Positions 52,236 through 62,407 of a DNA stretch of 64,000 bases are shown in pieces. Where the stretch lies: NCBI RefSeq assembly GCF_002414845.1, contig NZ_DIAX01000009.1, positions 30,257 to 94,256 on the forward strand, read 5' to 3'. Numbering within the stretch: position 1 is the first letter of the stretch; every line of letters begins with the position of its first letter. This stretch comes from Gordonia sp. UBA5067. Lineage in GTDB: Bacteria; Actinomycetota; Actinomycetes; Mycobacteriales; Mycobacteriaceae. A program made the position numbers and the translations under genes. Below the pieces are notes generated by a model. That model saw only the letters and a list, made by a program, of their open reading frames with translations, was not told where the DNA came from and did not search any database.

Positions 52236-53158
52236 TGCCCGTCCGTTCGCTGGCCGTACTGGCCAACCCACTCGCGCGCCGGGGCACTGGGCTGGCGATC
52301 GCCGCCGAGGTCGAGCGACTGGTGCGTTCCCACGGCATCGAGGTAACGGTCCTCGTCGGTGCCGACCTCGCCGATGCCCACCGGCTGGCCGACCAGGCGG
52401 TCGCGAACGAGGAGATCGACGCCCTGGTTGCGGTCGGCGGCGATGGCACGATGCGGCTGGCCCTAGAGGCCGCCGCCGGATCGCCGACCCCGGTGGGCAT
52501 TGTTCCGGCCGGCACCGGAAACGACCTGGCACGCACGGTCGGTATCCCGTTGAACGATCTGCCCGGCGCGGTGGCAATCATCGCCGCGGGTAGGTCCGAA
52601 GCCATCGACCTCGGTCGGGTGCGCCTATCCGGGGCCGACGGTCAGCGGGAGGTCCTCTTCGTGACCGTCGCCGCGACCGGCTTCGATGCCGATGTCACCG
52701 ATCGCGCCAACCGGCTGCGCTGGCCGCGGGGAAAGGCGCGGTACCTGGTCGCCGCGATCGCCGAGGTGGCCCGCCTGCGGCCGCGACGGTTCACCGTCCG
52801 GGTCGATGGCACGACGATCACCGACGGTGACGTTATCTTCACCGCCATCGGCAACACCCGCTCGTACGGCGGTGGCATGTTGATCACCCCCAGCGCCGAC
52901 GTGCATGACGGTGAACTCGACGTGACCGTGGCCACCATGGCGCCGGGGTTCAGCCGGATGACGATGCTCCGCCTGATGCCAACGGTCTTCAGCGGCCGTC
53001 ATGTCGATCTCGAAATGGTGCGCACAGCGCGGGGAACGACAATCGAGGTGACCTCGGATCCACCGGCGCTGGTCTCGGTCGACGGGGACCTCGTCGGCCG
53101 CCTGCCGGCCACCTTTGACACCCTTCCGGGTGTGGCGCACGTCTTGGTACCACGGTAG
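52235..53158 (+). CDS. dagK: Diacylglycerol kinase family lipid kinase
   Basis: The protein is 307 residues from the ATG at 52235, which overlaps the oxidase stop by 1 nt (TGATG). It has the start LAVLANPLARRGTG, the nucleotide motif VAVGGDGTMRLALEA, GIVPAGTGNDLARTVGIP and the C-terminal DGDLVG loop. These are DAGK-catalytic-domain hallmarks. It phosphorylates diacylglycerol or a similar lipid with ATP. The M. tuberculosis homologue Rv2252 is a lipid kinase linked to phosphatidylinositol mannoside synthesis. The longer frame upstream only overlaps the oxidase gene. Confidence 0.92.
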   Translation: MPVRSLAVLANPLARRGTGLAIAAEVERLVRSHGIEVTVLVGADLADAHRLADQAVANEEIDALVAVGGDGTMRLALEAAAGSPTPVGIVPAGTGNDLARTVGIPLNDLPGAVAIIAAGRSEAIDLGRVRLSGADGQREVLFVTVAATGFDADVTDRANRLRWPRGKARYLVAAIAEVARLRPRRFTVRVDGTTITDGDVIFTAIGNTRSYGGGMLITPSADVHDGELDVTVATMAPGFSRMTMLRLMPTVFSGRHVDLEMVRTARGTTIEVTSDPPALVSVDGDLVGRLPATFDTLPGVAHVLVPR

Positions 53159-53159
53159 A

Positions 53160-53238
53160 GCTGCTGAGATCCGGCCCCCAGCGACCCACCGACGTGATAG
53201 TCACGCCGACGGCAGGCCACTGCACCGATCTCAGCAGC
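53160..53238. terminator. Long inverted repeat between convergent dagK and pcnA
   Basis: GCTGCTGAGATC (53160-53171) is exactly complementary to GATCTCAGCAGC (53227-53238), enclosing 55 nt that contain a smaller palindrome (CGTGA-TAG-TCACG). It fills nearly the whole gap between two convergent stops, so a bidirectional terminator is the simplest explanation. Confidence 0.6.
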
Positions 53239-53240
53239 GG

Positions 53241-54683
53241 TCAGTCCTGCCGCTCCGCCCACCAGCGCCGAAGCTCGGCTTCCGCCTCGTCCCGCTCGAG
53301 TGGTCCGCGGTCCAATCGCACTTCTTTGAGGTGTTTCCAGGCCTGGCCGACGAGCGGTCCGGCCGGGATATCGAGGAGAGCCATGATTGCGTTTCCGTCT
53401 AGATCGGGGCGCACGCGTTGCAGGTCCTCCGCGGCGGCGATCTCGACGATCCGCCGCTCGAGGTCGTCGTAGTTCTCCTGCAGCCGTCGCGCGCGACGCT
53501 TGTTTCGTGTCGTGCAGTCCGCCCGTACCAGCTTGTGCAGGCGATCGAGCAGGGGACCGGCGTCGGTGACATAGCGACGAACAGCCGAATCGGTCCATTT
53601 GCCGTCACCGTAGCCGTGGAACCGCAAATGCAGGAACACCAGCTGGGAGATGTCGTCGACCATCGACTTCGGGTACCTCAGCACGCGCAAGCGCTTGCGG
53701 ACCATCTTTGCCCCGACCACTTCGTGGTGGTGGAAACTGACGCCGCCGCCGGGCTCGTGGCGCCGAGTGGGCGGTTTGCCGATGTCGTGTAAGAGAGCGG
53801 CCCAGCGCAGCACCGGGTCTGGGTCGCCGGATTCGAGGTCGATCGCCTGCTGCAGCACGGTCAATGAATGGGCGTATACGTCTTTGTGCTGGTGGTGTTC
53901 GTCAATAGTCAGCTTCATTCCGGGGAGTTCTGGGATGACCCGATCGGCAAGACCGGTGTCGACGAGGAGGTCGATCGCCTCGAGCGCGTGTTCACCGCAG
54001 ATCATCTTGTCCAGTTCGACACGAATGCGCTCGGGCGTGATCCGGGTGATCTGGTCGGCCATTTCAGTGATCGCCTCGACCGCGCGCGGCGCCAGTGTGA
54101 AACCCAGTTGTCCGACGAAGCGGACCGCGCGAAGCATGCGCAGCGGATCGTCACCGAAGGAGGTCTCGGGCGCCGCGGGGGTGTCGATCGTGCCGGCGAG
54201 CAGAGCCGACATCCCATCGAGGGGATCGTGGAAATCTGCGGCCCCGGCACCGGTGATGGCGACCGCCATCGCGTTGATGGTGAAGTCGCGGCGAATCAAA
54301 TCACCGTCGAGGCTGTCCCCGAAGGTGACTTCCGGGTTCCGGCTGATCTGGTCGTAGGCGTCGCTGCGGTAGGTGGTGATCTCGACGAGGTGGCCGCCCT
54401 TGCGCGCGCTGACCGTCCCGTACGCGATTCCGGTATCCCACACGGCGTCAGCCCACTCCTGCAGGATTGCCGCGATGGCCTCTGGCCGGGCGTCGGTGGT
54501 GAAGTCCAGATCGTTGCCGAGCCTGCCGAGGACCGCGTCGCGCACCGATCCGCCGACGAGGAACAAATCGTGGCCCGCGTCGGCGAAACGCTGTCCCAAG
54601 GGGTTCAGTACGTCACCAAGGTCACGCAGCGCTACCGCAGCTGCGGCTAGTAGTCGCGCGCGCCGCAAATCGGACTCGGTCAC
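53241..54683 (-). CDS. pcnA: CCA tRNA nucleotidyltransferase
   Basis: The protein is 480 residues from the GTG at 54683, equal to the usual length in mycobacteria; a GTG 30 nt upstream is possible. The nucleotidyltransferase domain has LVGGSVRDAVLGRLGNDLDFTT with the DxD metal ligands, RRDFTINAMAV, and GDDPLRMLRAVRF. The HD domain follows with HSLTVLQQ and LLHDIGKPPTRR. It adds or repairs the 3'-CCA of tRNA. Divergent from the NUDIX gene as in Rv3907c/Rv3908. A TAGGCT hexamer ends 8 nt before the chosen GTG. Confidence 0.94.
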   Translation of the reverse strand: MTESDLRRARLLAAAAVALRDLGDVLNPLGQRFADAGHDLFLVGGSVRDAVLGRLGNDLDFTTDARPEAIAAILQEWADAVWDTGIAYGTVSARKGGHLVEITTYRSDAYDQISRNPEVTFGDSLDGDLIRRDFTINAMAVAITGAGAADFHDPLDGMSALLAGTIDTPAAPETSFGDDPLRMLRAVRFVGQLGFTLAPRAVEAITEMADQITRITPERIRVELDKMICGEHALEAIDLLVDTGLADRVIPELPGMKLTIDEHHQHKDVYAHSLTVLQQAIDLESGDPDPVLRWAALLHDIGKPPTRRHEPGGGVSFHHHEVVGAKMVRKRLRVLRYPKSMVDDISQLVFLHLRFHGYGDGKWTDSAVRRYVTDAGPLLDRLHKLVRADCTTRNKRRARRLQENYDDLERRIVEIAAAEDLQRVRPDLDGNAIMALLDIPAGPLVGQAWKHLKEVRLDRGPLERDEAEAELRRWWAERQD

Positions 54684-54760
54684 GGGGTCACAGCCTATCC
54701 TCTCGCCTGACACGGCCGCGCAACCCCGGTGTCCACGGGAAACTTGAGGTTACGGACGGC

Positions 54761-54766
54761 TAGCAT
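54761..54766 (+). promoter_or_regulatory. -10 box of leaderless NUDIX gene
   Basis: TAGCAT ends 6 nt before the GTG at 54773. Confidence 0.45.
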
Positions 54767-54772
54767 CGAAGC

Positions 54773-55819
54773 GTGTCCTCCGCCCAGCCGTCACCTTCTT
54801 CCCGCGACGACGCGGGTGTGGGTGGTGACCCGTCGCCGCCGAGGCCGAGGCGGCGTCGGGGACGCCGTCACCGGGGCCGCGGGGGCAAAGCGACGGCGAA
54901 CGGGCCGGCTCCCGTCCCGGTAGCGCAGCCGGTGCCGATCCCGCCATCGGGATCGCGGGGAACCAAGGAGGTTGTCGGCAGACCTGGTCTGGGTGCCGCA
55001 GCTGAGCCGGACCGGCAGCCACACCCGGCCAAGCCCAAACCTGGCCCTCGTCTCGTCGGCCGGTCCGACCCCGGCGTTGGCGCCGAGCGACTGCCGCCAA
55101 AGCCTTCTGACCTGGTCACAAAGGTAGGTCGAGCTGCACCCGCGCCAACTGCTGTGGCGGGCGAGCAGCGCACGGAAAGCGGAAAGAGCCGCGGCCGCAC
55201 GCCACGCCTGCGCACGGTCCGCGAGACATCGGCCGGCGGACTGGTCGTCAGCGATCTATCCCGTCCCTTCGACGAGTTGTCGGCGGCGCTGATCGGGCGG
55301 GTCGACCGGCGCGGCCGAATGATGTGGTCACTGCCGAAGGGCCACATCGAAACCGGCGAGACGGCCGAGCAGACCGCTGTGCGCGAGGTGGCGGAAGAGA
55401 CCGGCATCGAGGGATCGGTGATCACCCAACTGGGCAAGATCGACTACTGGTTCGTCAGCGAGGGACGCCGAATCCACAAGACCGTCCACCACTACCTGCT
55501 TCGCAGTACCGGCGGCGAGCTCTCCGACGCCGACTACGAGGTGGCCGAGGTCGCGTGGGTGCCGCTGGTCGAACTGCCGAAGCGGCTCACGTATTCTGAC
55601 GAGCGACGATTGGCCCGGATGGCCGAGGGGGTCATCGCCGAGTTGACCGCCGATCCGGGCCGCCTCGCACAAAGTGAAGCCGACAGCAACCGGACCGAGC
55701 CCAACGACTATGAGAAAGCCGCCGCCGCACGCAACCAGCGTCGCAAGGACCCGACGCCGCCACCACCACCGCGCAGGCGTCGTCGACGTGGTCGACGGCC
55801 GGCGCCGCCCGGTGACTAG
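54773..55819 (+). CDS. NUDIX hydrolase with long disordered N-terminal extension (MutT4-like)
   Basis: The protein is 348 residues. Residues 1-150 are basic and Pro/Gly-rich ([15 protein letters not shown]) and probably disordered. The NUDIX domain is residues 155-295 with a complete box, [20 protein letters not shown] then TG (GX5EX7REUXEEXGU). The C-tail is again Arg/Pro-rich ([12 protein letters not shown]). It hydrolyses nucleoside-diphosphate-linked substrates. Rv3908 (MutT4) is at the same site but is about 100 residues shorter; the difference lies in the basic extensions, which could bind nucleic acid. The next gene's start overlaps its stop. Confidence 0.9.
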   Translation: MSSAQPSPSSRDDAGVGGDPSPPRPRRRRGRRHRGRGGKATANGPAPVPVAQPVPIPPSGSRGTKEVVGRPGLGAAAEPDRQPHPAKPKPGPRLVGRSDPGVGAERLPPKPSDLVTKVGRAAPAPTAVAGEQRTESGKSRGRTPRLRTVRETSAGGLVVSDLSRPFDELSAALIGRVDRRGRMMWSLPKGHIETGETAEQTAVREVAEETGIEGSVITQLGKIDYWFVSEGRRIHKTVHHYLLRSTGGELSDADYEVAEVAWVPLVELPKRLTYSDERRLARMAEGVIAELTADPGRLAQSEADSNRTEPNDYEKAAAARNQRRKDPTPPPPPRRRRRRGRRPAPPGD

Positions 55820-58406
55820 CGTGCCTGGTGGATCCTCGAGGGGGCTGCGCCCCCTGCCCGCACTGCTGATCCTGGTGGCCCTGGTCGCCGGATCGGCGCT
55901 ACTCGGTGCGGGTGTCGCCGCCCTCGGCCCGGGAGCACCGGCGCTGGCCGCCCCCTCCGCACCGGCCGGCCCTTCGCGCGGGGCCGGCGCGAACGAGTCC
56001 CACCACCCAGATACGGCGCTCGCCACCATTTCGATCGATGGCGTTCGGCCGACGGTCGTCACCACCACGACCGGTCCGACCATTGTCGTCGAAGGAACGG
56101 TGCGCAACACCGGCGAACGCGTGCTGCGCTCCCTCACCATCCGCCTGCAACGCGGGCCGGCGGTCCGCCGAGCCGCCGACCTGCGGACTGAACTTGCCGG
56201 CGATCCCGCAACGTTCGAGATCAACGGTGAGTTCAGCGCTATTGCCAACGAGTTGCGGCCGGGCGCGACGACCGGCTTTTCCCTGCGGATGCCGTTGAGC
56301 AGCGCCGCCGGGCTGCGGATTTCCGAGCCCGGCATCTACCCGTTGCTGGTGAACCTCAATGCCACGCCCGATGATGGAGCACCGGCCCGCGTCGCGGATT
56401 CGCGCACGCTCCTGCCCGTACTGTCACTGCCCCCCGACCCCGATCGGGCCCGACGATTCGTCCAGGACCCGGCCGCCGCTCGCGGGCTCGGGCCGGACGG
56501 TTCGGTGGCCGCCCGCACCAGCACGCCCGCCCCGTTCACCATGCTGTGGCCGCTCGCGGCGCCACCGCAAACAGTTCCGGGGCGGGTCGGCGCCGGAGCC
56601 ACCGACCGAATCCTGTTGGTCAACGAGAGTCTCGCGCGTTCACTCGGTCCCGGTGGGCGGCTCTACAACCTGCTGGTCGGCTTGCGTCCGGTGAAGGCCG
56701 CCGGACCGGGCGATCCGCGCGCGGCGGTCCGCGAGAGCCTGTGTCTGGCCATCGATCCCGACCTGCTCGTCACGGTATCGGCGATGACGCGCGGCTACGC
56801 CGTGCTGGCCAACCCCGCCGCACCCGCGGGCCCGACGAAGCCCGGCCGGGGTGAGGCGGAAGCGAAAGCCTGGCTCACCGAGCTCACCGCTCTCGCGGCC
56901 AATCGCTGTGTCGTCGCACTGCCGTACGCAGGCGTGAACCTCGATGCGCTGCACCGGGTCGGCAACACCGCGCTGACCCGGCTCGCGGTGAATAATCCGG
57001 CTGATCTGGTCGACGCCGTCTTGGGCGTGAAAAGCGTCCGGGGCATGGCGCTTCCCGCAGCCGGACACCTCACCGACAACGGTGTCGCCGAGCTGACCAA
57101 AGCAGAGCTGCCCACGGCGCTTGCCGCCTCTGACGGCATTGCCCCACGCGGCGGGAGCGACCCGTCGGGACAGTACGCGATCGGCCGGGTTCGGGTGTCA
57201 ACGTTCGAGCCGGCGATCAGTGCGGCCCTGGGAGCTGCGGGTTCTAGTCCTCACACACTCGCCTACACCCCCGATGCCCAACGCGTCGACCTGAACACGG
57301 AGTCAGCGGTCAGTCGGCGCCAGTCGGCCCTGGCCGCACTGGCCTTCCCCGCCATCGTCGTCCCGGACGCCCGCTTTCCGGCCCGCCCGGACGATCCGCT
57401 ACCGGTCAGCGGGCGGGGTGCACTGATCGCGCCACCGATGTTCTGGTCGGTCACGCCGGAGGATGCGGTCGATCTGGTCGCGACCGCCGGATTGCTCCTG
57501 CGATCGGGTGCCGCGACGGTGGCGCCCTTGCCCGCCGTCGTCGCGGCCACGGCGAAAGCCCCCCGGCCGGCACGTCTGGTGCCACCTCTCGGCGCGCCCG
57601 AATGGCTGCCGGCGCCGGAAACCGCCAGATCCATCGACGCCTCCGCAAATCTCACCTGGCAATTGCAGGCTTCCCTGCTCGGTAGCCCGGGAGTTCCCCA
57701 GGCCGGTGAGGCTCACGCCGCTGCCGCCACTCCTGAGCGGTATATGGCGCCCCTGCGCTACGACCTGATCCGCGCGCTGCCCAGCCCGCGCGAGGCGTCG
57801 ACCAATGAGGCCCGCACACGATTGATCCGAACCGCCCAGGCCGCGCGGGTATCAGCGGTCGCCGATACCCTGCAACGAATGCGGGCGTCGGTATCGATAC
57901 TCGATCCAGGTGGCCGGTACACCCAGGTGTCCGAGCGCAGCCCGCTGCTCCTGGTCACCCGCAACGAACTCGCCCTCCCGGTCCGGGTGCGCATCGAGAC
58001 CGCCGCGCCGCTCGATTTCACCATCGGAGATGTGGGCATCATCGAGATTCCGGCACGGGGCACCCGGCAGGTTCAGTTCCCGGCCCGCTCCGCGACGTCG
58101 GAATCCACGTCGGTGACGTTCACGCTCGTCTCCGCCTCGGGTGTCCTGCTCGGGGGGGATCCGATCAAGCTGTCGGTCAATTCGAACGCGTACGGCAAGC
58201 CGCTGTTCGTCGTCACACTGATCGCGGCCGGCATTTTGGTCCTGCTGGTCGCGCGACGGATGTGGCACCGATTGCGCGGCACGCCCGACCCGGCCGACGC
58301 CGACCGGCCCGAAGCCAGTGCCCAGGACCGCTTCCTCGCCGGTCGAGACTATTCCTGGCGTCAGGGCGAATCCACCCAGCATCCGCCGGACGGTACCGAT
58401 GACTGA
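55812..58406 (+). CDS. DUF6049 family secreted/membrane protein (Rv3909-like)
   Basis: The protein is 864 residues from the GTG at 55812, overlapping the NUDIX stop by 8 nt (a GTG at 55821 is possible). It has an N-terminal signal or anchor ([22 protein letters not shown]), a long extracytoplasmic region rich in beta strands ([19 protein letters not shown] is an Ig-like strand pattern), and a C-terminal membrane helix ([20 protein letters not shown]) with a short cytoplasmic tail. DUF6049 always precedes murJ in this order in actinobacteria, so a role with the lipid II flippase or its pseudokinase is plausible. The molecular function is unknown. Confidence 0.85.
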   Translation: MTSVPGGSSRGLRPLPALLILVALVAGSALLGAGVAALGPGAPALAAPSAPAGPSRGAGANESHHPDTALATISIDGVRPTVVTTTTGPTIVVEGTVRNTGERVLRSLTIRLQRGPAVRRAADLRTELAGDPATFEINGEFSAIANELRPGATTGFSLRMPLSSAAGLRISEPGIYPLLVNLNATPDDGAPARVADSRTLLPVLSLPPDPDRARRFVQDPAAARGLGPDGSVAARTSTPAPFTMLWPLAAPPQTVPGRVGAGATDRILLVNESLARSLGPGGRLYNLLVGLRPVKAAGPGDPRAAVRESLCLAIDPDLLVTVSAMTRGYAVLANPAAPAGPTKPGRGEAEAKAWLTELTALAANRCVVALPYAGVNLDALHRVGNTALTRLAVNNPADLVDAVLGVKSVRGMALPAAGHLTDNGVAELTKAELPTALAASDGIAPRGGSDPSGQYAIGRVRVSTFEPAISAALGAAGSSPHTLAYTPDAQRVDLNTESAVSRRQSALAALAFPAIVVPDARFPARPDDPLPVSGRGALIAPPMFWSVTPEDAVDLVATAGLLLRSGAATVAPLPAVVAATAKAPRPARLVPPLGAPEWLPAPETARSIDASANLTWQLQASLLGSPGVPQAGEAHAAAATPERYMAPLRYDLIRALPSPREASTNEARTRLIRTAQAARVSAVADTLQRMRASVSILDPGGRYTQVSERSPLLLVTRNELALPVRVRIETAAPLDFTIGDVGIIEIPARGTRQVQFPARSATSESTSVTFTLVSASGVLLGGDPIKLSVNSNAYGKPLFVVTLIAAGILVLLVARRMWHRLRGTPDPADADRPEASAQDRFLAGRDYSWRQGESTQHPPDGTDD

Positions 58407-61400
58407 CCGCAACGACGCCGATCCGGAACTGCAAGCGCCTGCCGGGGGATTCCGGCCTTTGTCCGGGCCGCTGGCCGACGCTGACCACCCGAGTGTGTCG
58501 CCTGGAACGGCTCGGGCACGGCCACCGGCGGTTCCTCCGCGACCAGCCCGGCCGCACCCATCCCGGCCGCAGCCGCAGCAGTTGCCCGCCCGGCCGGGCC
58601 CGGCCCGCACTGCGGAGACCTCCGATGCGTCGGTCATGCGCACCGGCGGCTCTATCGCGCTCGCGACGCTGATCAGCCGGATTACCGGGTTCGTCCGCAC
58701 GGTGATGCTGGTCGGCATCCTCGGTGGAGCCCTCTCCTCGGCCTTCCAGGCGGCCTACGTCCTCCCGAACATGATCGCCGAGGTCGTTCTCGGTGCGGTA
58801 CTCACGGCGATCGTGATCCCGGTGCTGGTCCGCGCGGAGGCGGAAGACCCCGATGGCGGCGAGGGGTTCGTCAACCGGATCTACACGTTGACGCTGGTCA
58901 TCCTCAGCGTCGCCACAGTCGTTGCGCTCGTCGCCGCACCGGTGCTTACCTGGCTGAACGTCGGTTCCGATAGCCAGGTAAACCGCCCACTAACAACTGC
59001 ACTGGCCTACCTGCTGCTGCCGGAGATTCTCTTCTACGGACTATCGGCGCTGTTCATGGCGATTCTCAACGTCAAGAATGTGTTCCGGCCGGGGGCGTGG
59101 GCACCGGTGCTCAACAACGTCATCCAGATCGCGACCCTGGTCCTCTACCTCCTCATGCCGGGAGAGCTGGCGATCAACCCGGTCCAGATGACCAACCCGC
59201 AATTGTTGGTACTCGGTGTCGGGACCACTCTGGGTGTCGTCGTGCAGGCTGCGATCCTGCTGCCGTACCTGCGGCGGGCCGGCGTGCGGCTCCGCATCCA
59301 GTGGGGTATCGACGCGCGCCTGCGCCGGTTCGGCAACATGGCGGCCGCCATCGTCGTCTACGTGCTGGTGCTGCAGGTCGGGCTGATCGTGACCTACCAC
59401 ATCGCCTCGGCCCACGCGGCATCCGGAATCATCGCCTACGCGACACATTGGCAACTGCTGCAACTGCCGTACGGCGTCTTGGGTGTCACCATTCTTACTG
59501 CCCTCATGCCTCGCCTGTCCCGAAACGCGGCAGCCGACGACAGTCGGGCGGTGTTGGCGGATTTGTCGCTGGCCACCCGGCTGACGATGGTCGCCCTCGT
59601 CCCGGTGGTCGTCTACATGACGTTCTTCGGGCCTGCGATCGGCATGACCGTCTTCGACGTCGGCGAGTTCGGTCCGAAAGCGGCTGCGCAACTCGGTTCC
59701 GTTTTGGCGTGGGGCGCGTTCACGCTGATTCCGTACGCCATGACCCTGGTGCAGTTGCGCGTCTTCTACGCCCGTGAGGACGCCTGGACCCCGACGGCAA
59801 TGGTCGTCGGTATCACGGTGGTGAAAGTCGGCGCTTCCTACCTCGGGCCGGTCCTCTTCGACGACCCGGACCTCATCATTCGCTGGCTGGCCTTGTCCAA
59901 CGGACTGGGCTACCTCGTGGGCGCCATTGTCGGGCACTATCTGCTGCGCTCTCATCTGGGGCACGAGCGCATGCCGGCCGTCGCTCGGACCACGGTCATC
60001 ACCGTTGCCGCTTCGGCCGTGTCAGTGGGGCTCGCCTGGGTGCTGGCCCGGATCTCCGGGGCCGATCGGCTCGGCGCGGAGTTCGGCAGGACGGGCTGGG
60101 TGCTCTACCTCTGCATCACCGCGGCCATCGGGCTCGGCCTGGCGTACCTGCTGATGGCGGTCGCGAGGGTTCCCGATATCGTCGCGATCACCTCGATGGC
60201 TCGCCGTGCCGTCGGCCGCTTCGTCCCGGCGCTCGCGCCCAAGGCGGCTCCCGGCGAGGAGGAAACCGCCTTGACCGTTCAGTTCCCCCGAATTGTTGTT
60301 GACGAATCACTCCCTTACTCTGGTCAAGTCGAGGTGGTCCGGCGCTTTGATCGAGGGTCGGCGACCTGGCAGTCGTTCACCGTCCATAGCGGTGGGGCCG
60401 TCGGCACGGGCAGCTTTCCTTACCAACCGCGCGGCGCCGACGGCTCAGTGCGCCCAGACATGCGCTACCGCAGGAGAGGAATGCCGCTCATGAGCGATGG
60501 TACCGACAAGGACGCCAAGCCGGGTTCCACCGACGACACCCCGATAGCACCGGAGGGGCTGCCACCGGGGGGCACCGACGGACAGCCCAGCCCTCCCGGC
60601 GGCGCCGCCGGCGGCGCGCCGGGTGACACCGCCGCGGACAGCGCGCCCGACGCACCGCGCCGGCTTCGCGGGCCGCGCCTGGTCCCCGGGGCCGCCGTGG
60701 CCGGCGGTCGCTACCGGCTGATCGCTCATTGTGGCGGATCGCGCGGCCTTCAGTTCTGGCATGCCCGCGACATCAACCTCGACCGCGACGTTGCGCTGAC
60801 CTTTGTCGATTCCGAACAACTGGCGGAGCCGCCGACGACGGGGGAGGTGCCCGGCTCCGGCGGGGCCGGACCCCAGGCGGTCCTTTCCCGAACGCTGCGC
60901 GTCGGCCACCTGAACTCCGCCGGCGCGGCCCGCGTGCTCGATGTCATCCGCGGCTCGTCGGGCGGGATTGTCGTCGCCGAATGGGTGCCCGGGTCCGCAC
61001 TCGCCGAAGTCGCCGCCACGAGTCCCTCGCCCATCGGCGCCGCCCGGGCGGTGCGGGCGCTCGCCGCGGCCGCCGAGGCGGCTCATCGGACCGGTGGAGC
61101 GCTGTCCATCGATAGCCCGTCCCGGATTCGCGTGTCGACCAACGGTGATGCGCTGCTCGCGTTCCCGGGCACCCTCGCCGACGACGACAAGGCCTCCGAC
61201 GTTCGCGGCCTGGGTGCGGTGCTCTATGCACTGCTACTGGACCGCTGGCCGTTGAATGCCGACGCTTCGGCCACGACGACGGTGAAGCAGTCAACCGAAC
61301 GGATCGGCGGGATGCACCCCGCCCTGGCCGTGGACGGGGGGAGCACCCCGATTGAGCCACGACAGGCCCGCGCAACCATCCCGTTTGAGATCTCTGCCGT

Positions 61401-62199
61401 GGCGGCGCGGGCGCTGGCCGGCGATCAGGGCATTCGTACCGCCGCCACCATTCAGCACGTCCTCGACCAGGCCACCGTGCTCGACCTGCCCACCGACATG
61501 ATGCCACCGGTCGACTCCGACGGTCAGCCGATCGCACCTGCGACGGGTGGGCGGCCCTCGGCGGCCAACAGCACCCCGGACTGGGCAGCTGGGCGCAATG
61601 TGCCGCTGCTGATCGGGCTGGCGGTCGCCGCACTGATCCTGGTCATCGCACTGATCGTCGCACTGGCGAAGATTTTCGGCGGCAGCGATCCCGCGTCGAG
61701 CATCGACGCCATCCTCACCACGAGGTCGAGCTCGGTGGCCGAGGCTCCGGGGCGTGCAATCGCCCTTCAGAATGTCAGCGTGGTTGACTTCTCCGACCAG
61801 AAGGCCGATCCGTCGACAAATGTTGCGAACGTCATCAGCGGCGCATCGCCGTCGTGGCACACCGACAACTACCGATTCTCCGCTGATTTCGGCGGGCTGA
61901 AACCCGGTGTCGGGTTGCTGTTCAATCTCGGCGGCACCCGCACCGTCCGGTCGGTGACTATCGCCACGCCCAATCCCGGCTTCACCGTGGAGCTGCGCAC
62001 CGCGGGCGCCGGAGCGAGCGATTTGGCCGCGACGACGAAGGTCGGCGGTGGCACGGTCGACTCGACAGAGACCACGTTGTCGATCGCCACCGCCACTGCC
62101 GCCCCGTTCATGCTGGTCTGGATCACCGCACTTGCCCCGTCGCAACAGACCAGCGGCCAGTACGAGGCGACGGTTCAGAAGGTCACCATGAAGAGCTGA
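58399..62199 (+). CDS. murJ: Lipid II flippase MurJ fused to a cytoplasmic pseudokinase and an extracytoplasmic domain
   Basis: The protein is 1266 residues from the ATG at 58399, overlapping the DUF6049 stop by 8 nt. After a Pro-rich cytoplasmic leader (residues 1-75), about 14 MurJ helices span residues 80-600, with LISRITGFVRTVMLV and NMIAEVVLGAVLTAI. A kinase-like domain follows (about 765-1035): GGRYRLIAHCGGSRGLQFWH replaces the Gly loop, the VAIK Lys is Thr (DVALTFVD), and HRD/DFG are absent, so it is a pseudokinase. One helix (about 1070-1095) and a secreted beta domain end the protein. In M. tuberculosis, MviN (Rv3910) has this build and its phosphorylated pseudokinase recruits FhaA. 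Confidence 0.95.
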   Translation: MTDRNDADPELQAPAGGFRPLSGPLADADHPSVSPGTARARPPAVPPRPARPHPSRPQPQQLPARPGPARTAETSDASVMRTGGSIALATLISRITGFVRTVMLVGILGGALSSAFQAAYVLPNMIAEVVLGAVLTAIVIPVLVRAEAEDPDGGEGFVNRIYTLTLVILSVATVVALVAAPVLTWLNVGSDSQVNRPLTTALAYLLLPEILFYGLSALFMAILNVKNVFRPGAWAPVLNNVIQIATLVLYLLMPGELAINPVQMTNPQLLVLGVGTTLGVVVQAAILLPYLRRAGVRLRIQWGIDARLRRFGNMAAAIVVYVLVLQVGLIVTYHIASAHAASGIIAYATHWQLLQLPYGVLGVTILTALMPRLSRNAAADDSRAVLADLSLATRLTMVALVPVVVYMTFFGPAIGMTVFDVGEFGPKAAAQLGSVLAWGAFTLIPYAMTLVQLRVFYAREDAWTPTAMVVGITVVKVGASYLGPVLFDDPDLIIRWLALSNGLGYLVGAIVGHYLLRSHLGHERMPAVARTTVITVAASAVSVGLAWVLARISGADRLGAEFGRTGWVLYLCITAAIGLGLAYLLMAVARVPDIVAITSMARRAVGRFVPALAPKAAPGEEETALTVQFPRIVVDESLPYSGQVEVVRRFDRGSATWQSFTVHSGGAVGTGSFPYQPRGADGSVRPDMRYRRRGMPLMSDGTDKDAKPGSTDDTPIAPEGLPPGGTDGQPSPPGGAAGGAPGDTAADSAPDAPRRLRGPRLVPGAAVAGGRYRLIAHCGGSRGLQFWHARDINLDRDVALTFVDSEQLAEPPTTGEVPGSGGAGPQAVLSRTLRVGHLNSAGAARVLDVIRGSSGGIVVAEWVPGSALAEVAATSPSPIGAARAVRALAAAAEAAHRTGGALSIDSPSRIRVSTNGDALLAFPGTLADDDKASDVRGLGAVLYALLLDRWPLNADASATTTVKQSTERIGGMHPALAVDGGSTPIEPRQARATIPFEISAVAARALAGDQGIRTAATIQHVLDQATVLDLPTDMMPPVDSDGQPIAPATGGRPSAANSTPDWAAGRNVPLLIGLAVAALILVIALIVALAKIFGGSDPASSIDAILTTRSSSVAEAPGRAIALQNVSVVDFSDQKADPSTNVANVISGASPSWHTDNYRFSADFGGLKPGVGLLFNLGGTRTVRSVTIATPNPGFTVELRTAGAGASDLAATTKVGGGTVDSTETTLSIATATAAPFMLVWITALAPSQQTSGQYEATVQKVTMKS

Positions 62200-62362
62200 T
62201 CGCCTTACTTCCGCGATCACCAATCATTCAGGCGAATGGCCGTTGATGGTTGATAGACTCTGCACGGCTATCACGGTTCCCGTTGCGCACCAACGCATTT
62301 CGGATATGCCTGACCGAATGCACACCACATTGGGCTTTGTGATTGTTAATCGGCCCTTCGAG

Positions 62363-62382
62363 TTATCCCCAGGTTTTCCCCA
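62363..62382. other. Two DnaA-box-like nonamers upstream of sigM
   Basis: TTATCCCCA (62363-62371) and TTTTCCCCA (62374-62382) resemble the DnaA box TTATCCACA with one and two mismatches. They lie in the AT-richer 208-nt gap after murJ. Weak evidence. Confidence 0.25.
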
Positions 62383-62407
62383 ACGCCGCCGAATCGTTCC
62401 CGAATTC

